Both the position numbers and the translations under genes were made by a program. The notes beneath the pieces were generated by a model. It searched no databases. It worked only from the letters and a program-made list of their open reading frames with translations, and was not told the DNA's origin. DNA of 64,000 nucleotides from Strigamia acuminata (lineage: Eukaryota; Arthropoda; Chilopoda; Geophilomorpha; Linotaeniidae), in NCBI GenBank assembly GCA_949358305.1, contig OX442317.1, forward strand, positions 15,690,491-15,754,490, given 5' to 3'. This document shows positions 21,841 through 33,398 of this stretch, piece by piece. Positions within the stretch are counted from its first letter, which is position 1; every line of letters starts with the position of its first letter.

Positions 21841-22320
21841 TGTTGGTCTAAAGACCATGTTTTTGTCGATGTATTTATTTATATACTTTTGATTTCGATA
21901 TTATTGTTAGTTTAGCGATGTCTCGTATGTAATTCCATACTCTTGTCTTGTTTTGGTATGATTTGTTCTTCAATCCAATGATTTATCATTTTTTAATGCT
22001 AATTTCCGGCACCAGAGTGCCACCTTCACTGTTATCCTAATCCAAGATGGCGCAGCACACGGCTGTGTGCTGCTTGATTGTTTTTCACACCATTTATGTA
22101 ATGTATTCTTATTTTAGTAAAGTGTTTTATATTTTGTTATCATTGCCTTTGCTTTAAAGCACATTGTGTGCTAGTTTAGTGCGCTATAAGTGGCCATAAG
22201 CCACGCGCCGTCTCGCTTACGATACGCGTCGTATCGCCTACGTCCGTGCGCGCAGCACGGCCCCATTTTCCACGCTTCCCGGTGATAATTCACCGATATT
22301 CTGCGCCCTACTCTGCTACA
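21841..22320 (+). repeat. 3' LTR of Copia-A
   Basis: 480 bp, by eye identical to the 5' LTR. Followed by AAAGA, the right target duplication, and Gypsy-1 integrase. This LTR/Gypsy-1 junction recurs at 26244/26245, 31459/31460 and 62819/62820 without a matching 5' LTR. Confidence 0.95.
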
Positions 22321-23130
22321 AAAGAGGGCCCGCAGTGCTGTGTGGTGGGCGGGTATTACCCCGCAAATCATTACCTTCGTTCAGAAGTGCGTTATCTGCG
22401 CGCAAAGCAGACCCTTGCCGCCACACGCGCTGCCTATTTCGTGGCCACGGGCCGAGGAGCCGTGGGCCCGTATACACATCGATTATGCCGGCCCGATACA
22501 GTCGCAGATGGTCCTGGTCTTGGTCGACGCCTACTCGGGGTGGATCGAGGCGAGGGCGACGCGAGCGGCCACTTCAGCCGCCACTATTTCGATTCTCAGG
22601 CGTGTTTTCAGCACTTTTGGGCTCCCTCACCTTTTGGTGAGTGACAACGGAGCCCAATTCACGTCTGCAGAGTTTGCCAGTTTTTTGAGAAGAAATGGTG
22701 TAGAACACATTTTCTCCCCTCCATACCACGTGCAGTCCAATGGCCAAGCGGAACGCGCGGTACGGTGGGTAAAAGACCGTTTATCAAAGTTTACCAAGGG
22801 GGACTTAGAGTTACGGTTGTTAAGACTGATGCTGTATCAGCACACAAGCTTTCGCGGGCGAGACAATCAGTCGCCGGCAATGCTTTTTATTGGGCGACAA
22901 CCGTTCACCTTTTTGGACTTGGTGAAACCCAGATGCACAGGGGGTGTGGGACCTACTAACTCTCGTTTCAGGTACTTCGGTGTTGGCGACAAGCTTTGGT
23001 ACAAGTCGTTCCCGGCGAGCACGCCGCCGTGGCGGCCAGGAATTGTACTGGAGAGACGTGGCAAGTTGGTCTACCGGTTGAAAGATGTTCAGACAGAGAA
23101 GGAAGTGGTCAGACACTTGAACCACGTGAT
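22321..23130 (+). pseudogene. Gypsy-1 integrase fragment, first copy
   Basis: Continuation of the frame interrupted at 15126: rest of the zinc-binding domain (CVICAQSR), integrase core (HIDYAGPIQ, LVSDNGAQF, SNGQAERAV) and the C-terminal domain to KEVVRHLNHV. It ends abruptly at 23130, where the sequence switches to Copia-A from the point matching 19207, so the C-terminal tail present at 27055-27808 is lost in this copy. Confidence 0.9.
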
Positions 23131-25557
23131 CGGAAATCCATAAAAATTTCGACGCAGCAGCCGCAACAATCGTTTACTGGTCCCGGACAACAAACAGTTA
23201 CATTCGATGATAACCTCCATTATCAACAGTGGCCGAAGGGATCCGACTCTGAGGCGTCCGAACATTCCGCGAATGATACCGACAATGGCAATAGTCAACA
23301 CGTGTCAACGGCATCCGCTTCGATGCACACGCCTCCCGCATATCCGCACATCCACATTCCGCCACCGACAACTCCGGAAAGGGAATTGCTGGATTTGTGC
23401 GTGACGTTGCCTCCAGGTTCTGCGTCCATTCGACAATCTCATCACCTTTCGTATGAAGAGGAACATGATACGGACCATGATATCCGAGAGATGGACGAAT
23501 TGTCGATTTATCCAGAAACATCCGAACGCGTTGACGCATCAGCGGAACAATCGGCTCGACAATCGCCTCCAACAACTCCTCGTACATCCGCTCCGCCATC
23601 ACCTCAGCGCTCGCCAACACGTCCACTTCCTCGCGAAACACCGGTGCCGACGCCAAGGTTCATTACAACCCGTCGTCAACAACGCGTCGACGATCATGCT
23701 ACGCAAGGGTTGCAAATCTTCGACCCCGATCCCAGTTCACCAGCGACTGCGCGCCACACCACTCATAAGTGGCGATTCGTCGGTGGAGATAGCGAGTGCC
23801 GTGAATGGGTACGCGAGGAACATCTGAGAAAGGATCAAAAACCCGGAAAAATCTTAATCGATGTTTATTATTTTCCAACTCCGAAGATCCGTCTAAGATC
23901 TTATCACGACATCGAGGAATATTGCATGTTGAACAACATCGATTACGACCCCGGACTATTTTTCTTCGGTAATCTCGAGCACAAGTTACCAGTTCTTCCG
24001 GGCGTTCGTCATGCGGCTCATTTATGCCGAACCGAACCGGCTTCGTTCGCCGAAATTCCGAAATTCAACGACGCTCCGAAGTGGCGGGAAGCCATCCAAG
24101 AGGAACTGGACACTTTCAAAGAGCGGGAGATTTACACCGAAGTTCCCCGACCACCGGACACGACAATACTCGGCTGCAAGTGGATTTTTAAGCTAAAGAC
24201 CGATGCAACCGGAACTGTCACTCGATACCGAGCACGCTTAGTAGCGCAAGGTTTTTACCAAACCCTCGGTGTAGATTTCGATGAAGTATTTAGCCCGGTC
24301 GTGAACTTCGTGTTAATTCGTCTATTTTTCTGCCTTCTCGTCGTACTCCGCGGTTGGAAGGACGCCCATCTCGATGTGAAATGTGCGTACCTGTATGGGG
24401 AGCTCAAGCATAAAGTCTACATGCGAATCCCCGCAGGTGCCACATGCTCCGACCCGAACAACGTGTGGCTTCTCCTCAAGTCGCTATATGGGATCCACCA
24501 ATCCGGCAGGCAATGGTTCGAAAAACTCGACGAAACTCTTCGGGCCCTCGGATTTCGAAAGATGCCGGCATGCAATTGTGTCTACGTACTCGGCAACACC
24601 GCTGTCATGCTGGTTTACGTGGATGACATCGTTGTATTCTATGCATCCGACAGTGTTTTCACACAGCTGATTCGACTCATCAGTTCGAAATTCGATATCG
24701 TAAATCTCGGCCCGATCACGAAGCTCCTAGGCGTCGAGTTCATCCGCGACGCCGGACGCACGTTTATTACACAACGTGCTTACATCGCTAAAATTGTAAA
24801 GAAGTTCGGGACATCAACTAACAACCGAGTTAAGGTGCCAGTGACCCCGGGAACAACACTCGTTCGTGGGTCAACAGAGAAATTAGAAGATTTTCCCTAT
24901 CGATCGGTAATCGGCTCTCTATTGTTTTTGGCATCGAGGACTCGCCCCGACATCTTGTACTCCGTCATCGCTCTAGCACAGTATAACACGTGCTACAACC
25001 GAACCCACATCCGCGCTCTTCTCCAGGTTCTGCAGTACGTGGCAAATACTGCAGACCTTTGCATCGAGTTATCTGGCTGCACATCGAGTCAGTTATCGGC
25101 TTTCACCGACGCATCGTGGGCGAGCGACCCGGAAACCTCCTTGAGTTTCGGAGGACACATCGTGTATATCGGCAACGTCCCTATCGGCTGGTCCTGTCGA
25201 AAACAGTCGACCGTTGCATGCTCTACTATGGAAGCGGAGTTTATCGCCCTAGTAGAGTGTGTAAAGGAGCTTTTCTGGTTGGACTCCGTATACACCGATT
25301 TCCCGATTCTCAATCGATTAGCTCGACCTGTTGTTTACTCCGATGCCCTGGCCGCTATCCAATTCAAGTCTAACGACATTGAGAACGCGAAAACTCGACA
25401 CATTCGCGTGAAATATCATTGGCTCAGGGAGTGGTATACGACAGGAGTCTTCGATCTTCGAAAAGTTGCATCCGAAGTGAATATCGCAGACATTTTTACG
25501 AAATGGCTCTCATCCGAACGTTTGCGGTCACTCATTTCGAAGATCTTCCGAGCATAA
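23131..25557 (+). pseudogene. Copia-A gag-pol fragment, duplicate
   Basis: Copy of the Copia-A frame from the integrase-RT linker (RKSIKIST) to the stop at 25557, with complete RT (LVYVDDIVVFY) and RNase H. No protease or integrase core and no own start: the frame is entered from the Gypsy-1 side in a different reading frame, so an autonomous product is unlikely. Confidence 0.9.
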
Positions 25558-25764
25558 CTTTATCGTGACATTCCTGATTTAGTTTCACCCGATTTCGAGG
25601 ATCATCGAGTTTCTGTGGGAATTCCGAGCTTAGTTAAGTGATAACCACGACAGTACCCGGCTCGATGATTCGACTTTATCATTTATTTCTCGACGATTAT
25701 CAACTGTAATTCCAGTTTACGTTCATCTTGTCCCCTGATAAATATTTCCATCGAAGAGGGGATT

Positions 25765-26244
25765 TGTTGGTCTAAAGACCATGTTTTTGTCGATGTATTT
25801 ATTTATATACTTTTGATTTCGATATTATTGTTAGTTTAGCGATGTCTCGTATGTAATTCCATACTCTTGTCTTGTTTTGGTATGATTTGTTCTTCAATCC
25901 AATGATTTATCATTTTTTAATGCTAATTTCCGGCACCAGAGTGCCACCTTCACTGTTATCCTAATCCAAGATGGCGCAGCACACGGCTGTGTGCTGCTTG
26001 ATTGTTTTTCACACCATTTATGTAATGTATTCTTATTTTAGTAAAGTGTTTTATATTTTGTTATCATTGCCTTTGCTTTAAAGCACATTGTGTGCTAGTT
26101 TAGTGCGCTATAAGTGGCCATAAGCCACGCGCCGTCTCGCTTACGATACGCGTCGTATCGCCTACGTCCGTGCGCGCAGCACGGCCCCATTTTCCACGCT
26201 TCCCGGTGATAATTCACCGATATTCTGCGCCCTACTCTGCTACA
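25765..26244 (+). repeat. Copia-A LTR, duplicate
   Basis: 480-bp copy of the LTR at 21841-22320, carried by the 3924-bp duplication, followed by AAAGAGGGCCC of Gypsy-1 as at the original insertion. Confidence 0.95.
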
Positions 26245-27808
26245 AAAGAGGGCCCGCAGTGCTGTGTGGTGGGCGGGTATTACCCCGCAAATCATTACCT
26301 TCGTTCAGAAGTGCGTTATCTGCGCGCAAAGCAGACCCTTGCCGCCACACGCGCTGCCTATTTCGTGGCCACGGGCCGAGGAGCCGTGGGCCCGTATACA
26401 CATCGATTATGCCGGCCCGATACAGTCGCAGATGGTCCTGGTCTTGGTCGACGCCTACTCGGGGTGGATCGAGGCGAGGGCGACGCGAGCGGCCACTTCA
26501 GCCGCCACTATTTCGATTCTCAGGCGTGTTTTCAGCACTTTTGGGCTCCCTCACCTTTTGGTGAGTGACAACGGAGCCCAATTCACGTCTGCAGAGTTTG
26601 CCAGTTTTTTGAGAAGAAATGGTGTAGAACACATTTTCTCCCCTCCATACCACGTGCAGTCCAATGGCCAAGCGGAACGCGCGGTACGGTGGGTAAAAGA
26701 CCGTTTATCAAAGTTTACCAAGGGGGACTTAGAGTTACGGTTGTTAAGACTGATGCTGTATCAGCACACAAGCTTTCGCGGGCGAGACAATCAGTCGCCG
26801 GCAATGCTTTTTATTGGGCGACAACCGTTCACCTTTTTGGACTTGGTGAAACCCAGATGCACAGGGGGTGTGGGACCTACTAACTCTCGTTTCAGGTACT
26901 TCGGTGTTGGCGACAAGCTTTGGTACAAGTCGTTCCCGGCGAGCACGCCGCCGTGGCGGCCAGGAATTGTACTGGAGAGACGTGGCAAGTTGGTCTACCG
27001 GTTGAAAGATGTTCAGACAGAGAAGGAAGTGGTCAGACACTTGAACCACGTGATGAAACGGGACGTGGCGGACCCCAAGGAGATAGTAACATCAATACCA
27101 ACAGCGGCGCCGTCAGTTCTCGTGTCCGAGGAGGAAACGAGAGGTTATACGTATGTGCCGATGCCAGGAACTCCACCTCCGGGTCTACTTGGGGCGGTGC
27201 AGGTCCAGCCGCAGCCCCTACTGACGCCACCCGCAATACCTCGCGGCACGCCCCCGCAAGCTGTGGCGACGCCGCCGCTTGGAAGTCCACAAGTTACGGC
27301 GACAATTCCGCCGGCAATCTTTGCCACGCCAGGGCAAGGACCGTTTCCCGTTCCCGTCGCGGTGACACCATTAATTCCAGCAATGGTTGAGCCGGTAATT
27401 GACGAGCAGCAGCGGGGAGAGTTACCTCAAGTCACCCACGGTGCAGTTCAGCGGACAAGAGCACGGACGACCAGGAACGTCGACGTCAATTACAAGGAGC
27501 TATTGTCGGGGGAGGAAGACGACGACGACGAGACGGTCATGGCAAATTATCACAATTTGCCTCCTGTAAGACCGCCAAAGCGTGGGCTAATGGTGGCGGA
27601 CATGGTACGCCTAGAGCCCCTCGAGGTTCTGGAGCAACCTGGCCCGAGCACCTCAGCAAATCCCTCAGGAAGAAACGCACCACAGGCTAGTGGGCCTGCA
27701 AGGAAAACCACCAAGGGGAGTGCTGAGCCGGCGCAATTGTATAGCAAGGAAGACGCCGAGCGCACCCGACTGCTTTTAAGGCGTATGGCTGATAAGAACA
27801 AACAATAA
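26245..27808 (+). pseudogene. Gypsy-1 integrase and C-terminal tail
   Basis: Same integrase frame as at 22321 but here it runs on to its natural stop at 27808. After the core (HIDYAGP, LVSDNGAQF, SNGQAERAV) come a C-terminal domain (KLWYKSFPASTPPWRPGIV), a Pro-rich stretch of about 100 residues, an acidic patch GEEDDDDE and a basic end LLLRRMADKNKQ. Only the 3' end of the Gypsy-1 pol is present; the upstream frame is cut by the Copia-A LTR. Confidence 0.88.
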
Positions 27809-27969
27809 CACAGAGTGGCTTTGAGTTTACTTTATTTCCAAGATGTTTAGTTATTTTAAGAAAAATTGTAAAGTGCGATATGATGGGGTTTTTAGCATAA
27901 GATGTTGTGGTCACCATAAATTTAAATTTGTAAAGATTACAAGTAGTAGTTGTTGTAACTGGGGAGGAA
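27809..27969 (+). other. Gypsy-1 3' untranslated region with polypurine tract
   Basis: 161 bp, ending in ACTGGGGAGGAA directly before the LTR, a good plus-strand primer. Confidence 0.75.
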
Positions 27970-28183
27970 TGTTATGTTTTGATGGCAAATTAATGAATAA
28001 GCTTTATGACGTACAATGTAGTTGGTTACAACAATGTACCATGGTTGCCTATTGTGTGTAAGGTGACCATGGTAACGGTATTCTGGAATTAGTCATGTGT
28101 GAGCTATGAATAAATGAGGGAGTTTTGTGTACACTCTTTCCCATTCCAATTTGAGAGTCTAAATCATTTGTGAGAACTCTTCA
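27970..28183 (+). repeat. 3' LTR of Gypsy-1
   Basis: 214 bp, TGTTATGT to ACTCTTCA. It ends with the same GAACTCTTCA as the Gypsy-2 LTR at 36646-36858 and contains an inverted repeat built on CCATGG (arms 28037-28049 and 28062-28074). The right flank is the 10-bp satellite, so Gypsy-1 was inserted in, or next to, that satellite. Confidence 0.85.
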
Positions 28184-30106
28184 AAACTCCGTCAAATTCT
28201 GTCAAAATCTGTCAAAATCCGTCAAAATCCGTCAAATTTTGTCAAACTTTGTCAAAATCTGTCAAAATCCGTCAAAATCTGTCAAATTCCGTCAAATTCC
28301 GTCAAATTCCGTCAAAATCCGTCAAATTCCGTCAAATTCCGTCAACTTTTGTCAAATTTTGTCAAAATCCGTCAAAATCCGTCAAATTCCGTCAAATTCC
28401 GTCAAATTCCGTCAAAATCCGTCAAATTCCGTCAAATTTCGTCAAATTCCGTCAAAATCCGTCAAATTCCGTCAAATTCCGTCAAATTTTGTCAAATTTT
28501 GTCAAAATCCGTCAAAATCCGTCAAATTCCGTCAAATTCCGTCAAATTCCGTCAAATTTTGTCAAAATCCGTCAAAATTCGTCAAAATCCGTCAAATTCC
28601 GTCAAATTCCGTCAAATTCCGTCAAAATCCGTCAAAATCCGTCAAATTCCGTCAAAATCCGTCAAAATCCGTCAAATTTTGTCAAAATCCGTCAAATTCC
28701 GTTAAAATCCGTCAAAATCCGTCAAAATCCGTCAAAATCCGTCAAATTTTGTCAAAATCCGTCAAATTTTGTCAAAATCTGTCAAATTTTGTCAAAATCC
28801 GTCAAATTTTGTCACATTCCGTCAAATTCCGTCAAAATCCGTTAAAATCCGTTAAAATCCGTCAAATTCCGTCAAATTCTGTCAAATTCCGTCAAATTCC
28901 GTCAAATTCCGTCAAAATCCGTCAAAATCCGTCAAATTCTGTCAAAATCCATCAAATTTTGTCAAAATCCGTCAAATTCCGTCAAATTCCGTCAAATTCC
29001 GTCAAATTCTGTCAAATTCCGTCAAAATGTGTCAAAATCCGTCAAATTCCGTCAAAATCCATCAAATTTTGTCAAGATCCGTCAAATTCCGTCACATTCC
29101 GTCAAATTCCGTCAAAATCCGTCAAAATCCGTCAAAATCCGTCAAAATCCGTCAAAATCCGTCAAAATTCGTCAAAATCCGTCAAAATCCGTCAAATTTT
29201 GTCAAAATCCGTCAAATTTCGTCAAATTTTGTCACATTCCGTCAAATTCCGTCAAAATCCGTCAAAATCCGTCAAAATCCGTCAAAATCCGTCAAAATCC
29301 GTCAAAATCCGTCAAAATCCGTCAAAATCCGTCAAATTCCGTCAAATTTTGTCAAAATCCGTCAAAATCCGTAAAATTCCGTCAAATTCCGTCAAATTCC
29401 GTCAAAATCCATCAAAATCCGTCAAATTTTGTCAAAATCCGTCAAAATCCGTCAAAATCCGTCAAATTCCGTCAAATTCTGTCAAATTCCGTCAAATTCC
29501 GTCAAATTCCGTCAAAATTCGTCAAAATCCGTCAAAATCCGTCAAAATCCGTCAAATTTTGTCAAAATCCGTCAAATTCCGTCAAATTTTGTCACATTCC
29601 GTCAAAATCCGTCAAAATCCGTCAAAATCCGTCAAAATCCGTCAAAATCCGTCAAATTCCATCAAAATCCGTCAAATTCCGTCAAATTTTGTCAAAATCC
29701 GTCAAAATCCGTCAAATTCCGTCAAATTCCGTCAAATTTTGTCAAAATCCGTCAAAATCCGTCAAAATCTGTCAAATTCCGTCAAATTCCGTCAAATTCC
29801 GTCAAATTCTGTCAAATTCCGTCAAATTCCGTCAAAATCCGTCAAAATCCGTCAAAATCCGTCAAAATCCATCAAATTTTGTCAAAATCCGTCAAATTCC
29901 GTCAAATTCCGTCAAATTCCGTCAAATTCCGTCAAAATCCATCAAAATCCGTCAAATTTTGTCAAAATCCGTCAAAATCCGTCAAAATCCGTCAAATTCC
30001 GTCAAATTCTGTCAAATTCCGTCAAATTCCGTCAAATTCCGTCAAAATTCGTCAAAATCCGTCAAAATCCGTCAAAATCCGTCAAATTTTGTCAAAATCC
30101 GTCAAA
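28184..30106 (+). repeat. 10-bp satellite, first block
   Basis: About 190 head-to-tail copies of GTCAAAATCC or GTCAAATTCC, with less common variants (GTCAAATTTT, GTCAAATTCT, GTCACATTCC, ATCAAAATCC). The variants are not random: strings of variants recur, for example the string starting GTCAAATTCC at 29461 returns at 29991, a higher-order period of about 530 bp. All three plus-strand frames are free of stops simply because the unit lacks them, whereas the minus strand contains TGA in most units. Confidence 0.95.
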
Positions 30107-30772
30107 TTTCCCTATCGATCGGTAATCGGCTCTCTATTGTTTTTGGCATCGAGGACTCGCCCCGACATCTTGTACTCCGTCATCGCTCTAGCACAGTATA
30201 ACACGTGCTACAACCGAACCCACATCCGCGCTCTTCTCCAGGTTCTGCAGTACGTGGCAAATACTGCAGACCTTTGCATCGAGTTATCTGGCTGCACATC
30301 GAGTCAGTTATCGGCTTTCACCGACGCATCGTGGGCGAGCGACCCGGAAACCTCCTTGAGTTTCGGAGGACACATCGTGTATATCGGCAACGTCCCTATC
30401 GGCTGGTCCTGTCGAAAACAGTCGACCGTTGCATGCTCTACTATGGAAGCGGAGTTTATCGCCCTAGTAGAGTGTGTAAAGGAGCTTTTCTGGTTGGACT
30501 CCGTATACACCGATTTCCCGATTCTCAATCGATTAGCTCGACCTGTTGTTTACTCCGATGCCCTGGCCGCTATCCAATTCAAGTCTAACGACATTGAGAA
30601 CGCGAAAACTCGACACATTCGCGTGAAATATCATTGGCTCAGGGAGTGGTATACGACAGGAGTCTTCGATCTTCGAAAAGTTGCATCCGAAGTGAATATC
30701 GCAGACATTTTTACGAAATGGCTCTCATCCGAACGTTTGCGGTCACTCATTTCGAAGATCTTCCGAGCATAA
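30107..30772 (+). pseudogene. Copia-A RNase H fragment, duplicate
   Basis: Starts inside the RT end (PYRSVIGSLLFLASRTRPD) directly behind satellite and runs to the gag-pol stop at 30772 with the complete RNase H (TDASWASD, STMEAEF, DIFTKWLSSERL). One satellite frame happens to read into it without a stop. Confidence 0.9.
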
Positions 30773-30979
30773 CTTTATCGTGACATTCCTGATTTAGTTT
30801 CACCCGATTTCGAGGATCATCGAGTTTCTGTGGGAATTCCGAGCTTAGTTAAGTGATAACCACGACAGTACCCGGCTCGATGATTCGACTTTATCATTTA
30901 TTTCTCGACGATTATCAACTGTAATTCCAGTTTACGTTCATCTTGTCCCCTGATAAATATTTCCATCGAAGAGGGGATT

Positions 30980-31459
30980 TGTTGGTCTAAAGACCATGTT
31001 TTTGTCGATGTATTTATTTATATACTTTTGATTTCGATATTATTGTTAGTTTAGCGATGTCTCGTATGTAATTCCATACTCTTGTCTTGTTTTGGTATGA
31101 TTTGTTCTTCAATCCAATGATTTATCATTTTTTAATGCTAATTTCCGGCACCAGAGTGCCACCTTCACTGTTATCCTAATCCAAGATGGCGCAGCACACG
31201 GCTGTGTGCTGCTTGATTGTTTTTCACACCATTTATGTAATGTATTCTTATTTTAGTAAAGTGTTTTATATTTTGTTATCATTGCCTTTGCTTTAAAGCA
31301 CATTGTGTGCTAGTTTAGTGCGCTATAAGTGGCCATAAGCCACGCGCCGTCTCGCTTACGATACGCGTCGTATCGCCTACGTCCGTGCGCGCAGCACGGC
31401 CCCATTTTCCACGCTTCCCGGTGATAATTCACCGATATTCTGCGCCCTACTCTGCTACA
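30980..31459 (+). repeat. Copia-A LTR, duplicate
   Basis: 480-bp LTR copy in the second 5215-bp unit, again followed by the AAAGA junction into Gypsy-1. Confidence 0.95.
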
Positions 31460-33023
31460 AAAGAGGGCCCGCAGTGCTGTGTGGTGGGCGGGTATTACCC
31501 CGCAAATCATTACCTTCGTTCAGAAGTGCGTTATCTGCGCGCAAAGCAGACCCTTGCCGCCACACGCGCTGCCTATTTCGTGGCCACGGGCCGAGGAGCC
31601 GTGGGCCCGTATACACATCGATTATGCCGGCCCGATACAGTCGCAGATGGTCCTGGTCTTGGTCGACGCCTACTCGGGGTGGATCGAGGCGAGGGCGACG
31701 CGAGCGGCCACTTCAGCCGCCACTATTTCGATTCTCAGGCGTGTTTTCAGCACTTTTGGGCTCCCTCACCTTTTGGTGAGTGACAACGGAGCCCAATTCA
31801 CGTCTGCAGAGTTTGCCAGTTTTTTGAGAAGAAATGGTGTAGAACACATTTTCTCCCCTCCATACCACGTGCAGTCCAATGGCCAAGCGGAACGCGCGGT
31901 ACGGTGGGTAAAAGACCGTTTATCAAAGTTTACCAAGGGGGACTTAGAGTTACGGTTGTTAAGACTGATGCTGTATCAGCACACAAGCTTTCGCGGGCGA
32001 GACAATCAGTCGCCGGCAATGCTTTTTATTGGGCGACAACCGTTCACCTTTTTGGACTTGGTGAAACCCAGATGCACAGGGGGTGTGGGACCTACTAACT
32101 CTCGTTTCAGGTACTTCGGTGTTGGCGACAAGCTTTGGTACAAGTCGTTCCCGGCGAGCACGCCGCCGTGGCGGCCAGGAATTGTACTGGAGAGACGTGG
32201 CAAGTTGGTCTACCGGTTGAAAGATGTTCAGACAGAGAAGGAAGTGGTCAGACACTTGAACCACGTGATGAAACGGGACGTGGCGGACCCCAAGGAGATA
32301 GTAACATCAATACCAACAGCGGCGCCGTCAGTTCTCGTGTCCGAGGAGGAAACGAGAGGTTATACGTATGTGCCGATGCCAGGAACTCCACCTCCGGGTC
32401 TACTTGGGGCGGTGCAGGTCCAGCCGCAGCCCCTACTGACGCCACCCGCAATACCTCGCGGCACGCCCCCGCAAGCTGTGGCGACGCCGCCGCTTGGAAG
32501 TCCACAAGTTACGGCGACAATTCCGCCGGCAATCTTTGCCACGCCAGGGCAAGGACCGTTTCCCGTTCCCGTCGCGGTGACACCATTAATTCCAGCAATG
32601 GTTGAGCCGGTAATTGACGAGCAGCAGCGGGGAGAGTTACCTCAAGTCACCCACGGTGCAGTTCAGAGGACAAGAGCACGGACGACCAGGAACGTCGACG
32701 TCAATTACAAGGAGCTATTGTCGGGGGAGGAAGACGACGACGACGAGACGGTCATGGCAAATTATCACAATTTGCCTCCTGTAAGACCGCCAAAGCGTGG
32801 GCTAATGGTGGCGGACATGGTACGCCTAGAGCCCCTCGAGGTTCTGGAGCAACCTGGCCCGAGCACCTCAGCAAATCCCTCAGGAAGAAACGCACCACAG
32901 GCTAGTGGGCCTGCAAGGAAAACCACCAAGGGGAGTGCTGAGCCGGCGCAATTGTATAGCAAGGAAGACGCCGAGCGCACCCGACTGCTTTTAAGGCGTA
33001 TGGCTGATAAGAACAAACAATAA
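31460..33023 (+). pseudogene. Gypsy-1 integrase and tail, duplicate
   Basis: Copy of 26245-27808 in the second 5215-bp unit, with the same integrase motifs, Pro-rich tail and stop. It lacks the N-terminal pol, so it is not an autonomous gene. Confidence 0.9.
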
Positions 33024-33184
33024 CACAGAGTGGCTTTGAGTTTACTTTATTTCCAAGATGTTTAGTTATTTTAAGAAAAATTGTAAAGTGCGATATGATG
33101 GGGTTTTTAGCATAAGATGTTGTGGTCACCATAAATTTAAATTTGTAAAGATTACAAGTAGTAGTTGTTGTAACTGGGGAGGAA

Positions 33185-33398
33185 TGTTATGTTTTGATGG
33201 CAAATTAATGAATAAGCTTTATGACGTACAATGTAGTTGGTTACAACAATGTACCATGGTTGCCTATTGTGTGTAAGGTGACCATGGTAACGGTATTCTG
33301 GAATTAGTCATGTGTGAGCTATGAATAAATGAGGGAGTTTTGTGTACACTCTTTCCCATTCCAATTTGAGAGTCTAAATCATTTGTGAGAACTCTTCA
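33185..33398 (+). repeat. Gypsy-1 3' LTR, duplicate
   Basis: Copy of the 214-bp LTR at 27970-28183, again followed by satellite. Confidence 0.9.

Larger units (their letters stand above)
15127..22320 (+). mobile_element. Copia-A, complete LTR retrotransposon
   Basis: 7194-bp Ty1/copia element: two 480-bp LTRs (15127-15606, 21841-22320) in which I see no difference, tRNA-iMet primer site, 1-kb leader, uninterrupted gag-pol, polypurine tract. The target duplication AAAGA is perfect (15122-15126 and 22321-22325), and removing the element restores the Gypsy-1 integrase frame. Identical LTRs plus an open frame suggest a very recent, possibly still mobile, insertion. Confidence 0.95.
19207..27054 (+). 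repeat. Tandem duplication, 3924-bp unit
   Basis: Unit 1 is 19207-23130 and unit 2 is 23131-27054, near-identical throughout (for example 19207 matches 23131 and 22321 matches 26245). Each unit holds the 3' part of Copia-A gag-pol, its LTR and Gypsy-1 integrase. At the joint the two parental sequences share only the dinucleotide AT, so the duplication arose by an end-joining or template-switching event rather than by recombination between LTRs. One visible difference: GTGTTA at 21115-21120 against GTGGCA in unit 2. Confidence 0.9.

Noticed and set aside
22996-25557. 853-codon frame as one protein
   Set aside because: Its first 47 codons are Gypsy-1 integrase DNA read in the wrong frame; only the Copia-A part from 23131 is a real coding remnant.
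28184-30106. CRISPR-like array
   Set aside because: Units are 10 bp, head to tail, without unique spacers, in an animal genome full of retrotransposons.
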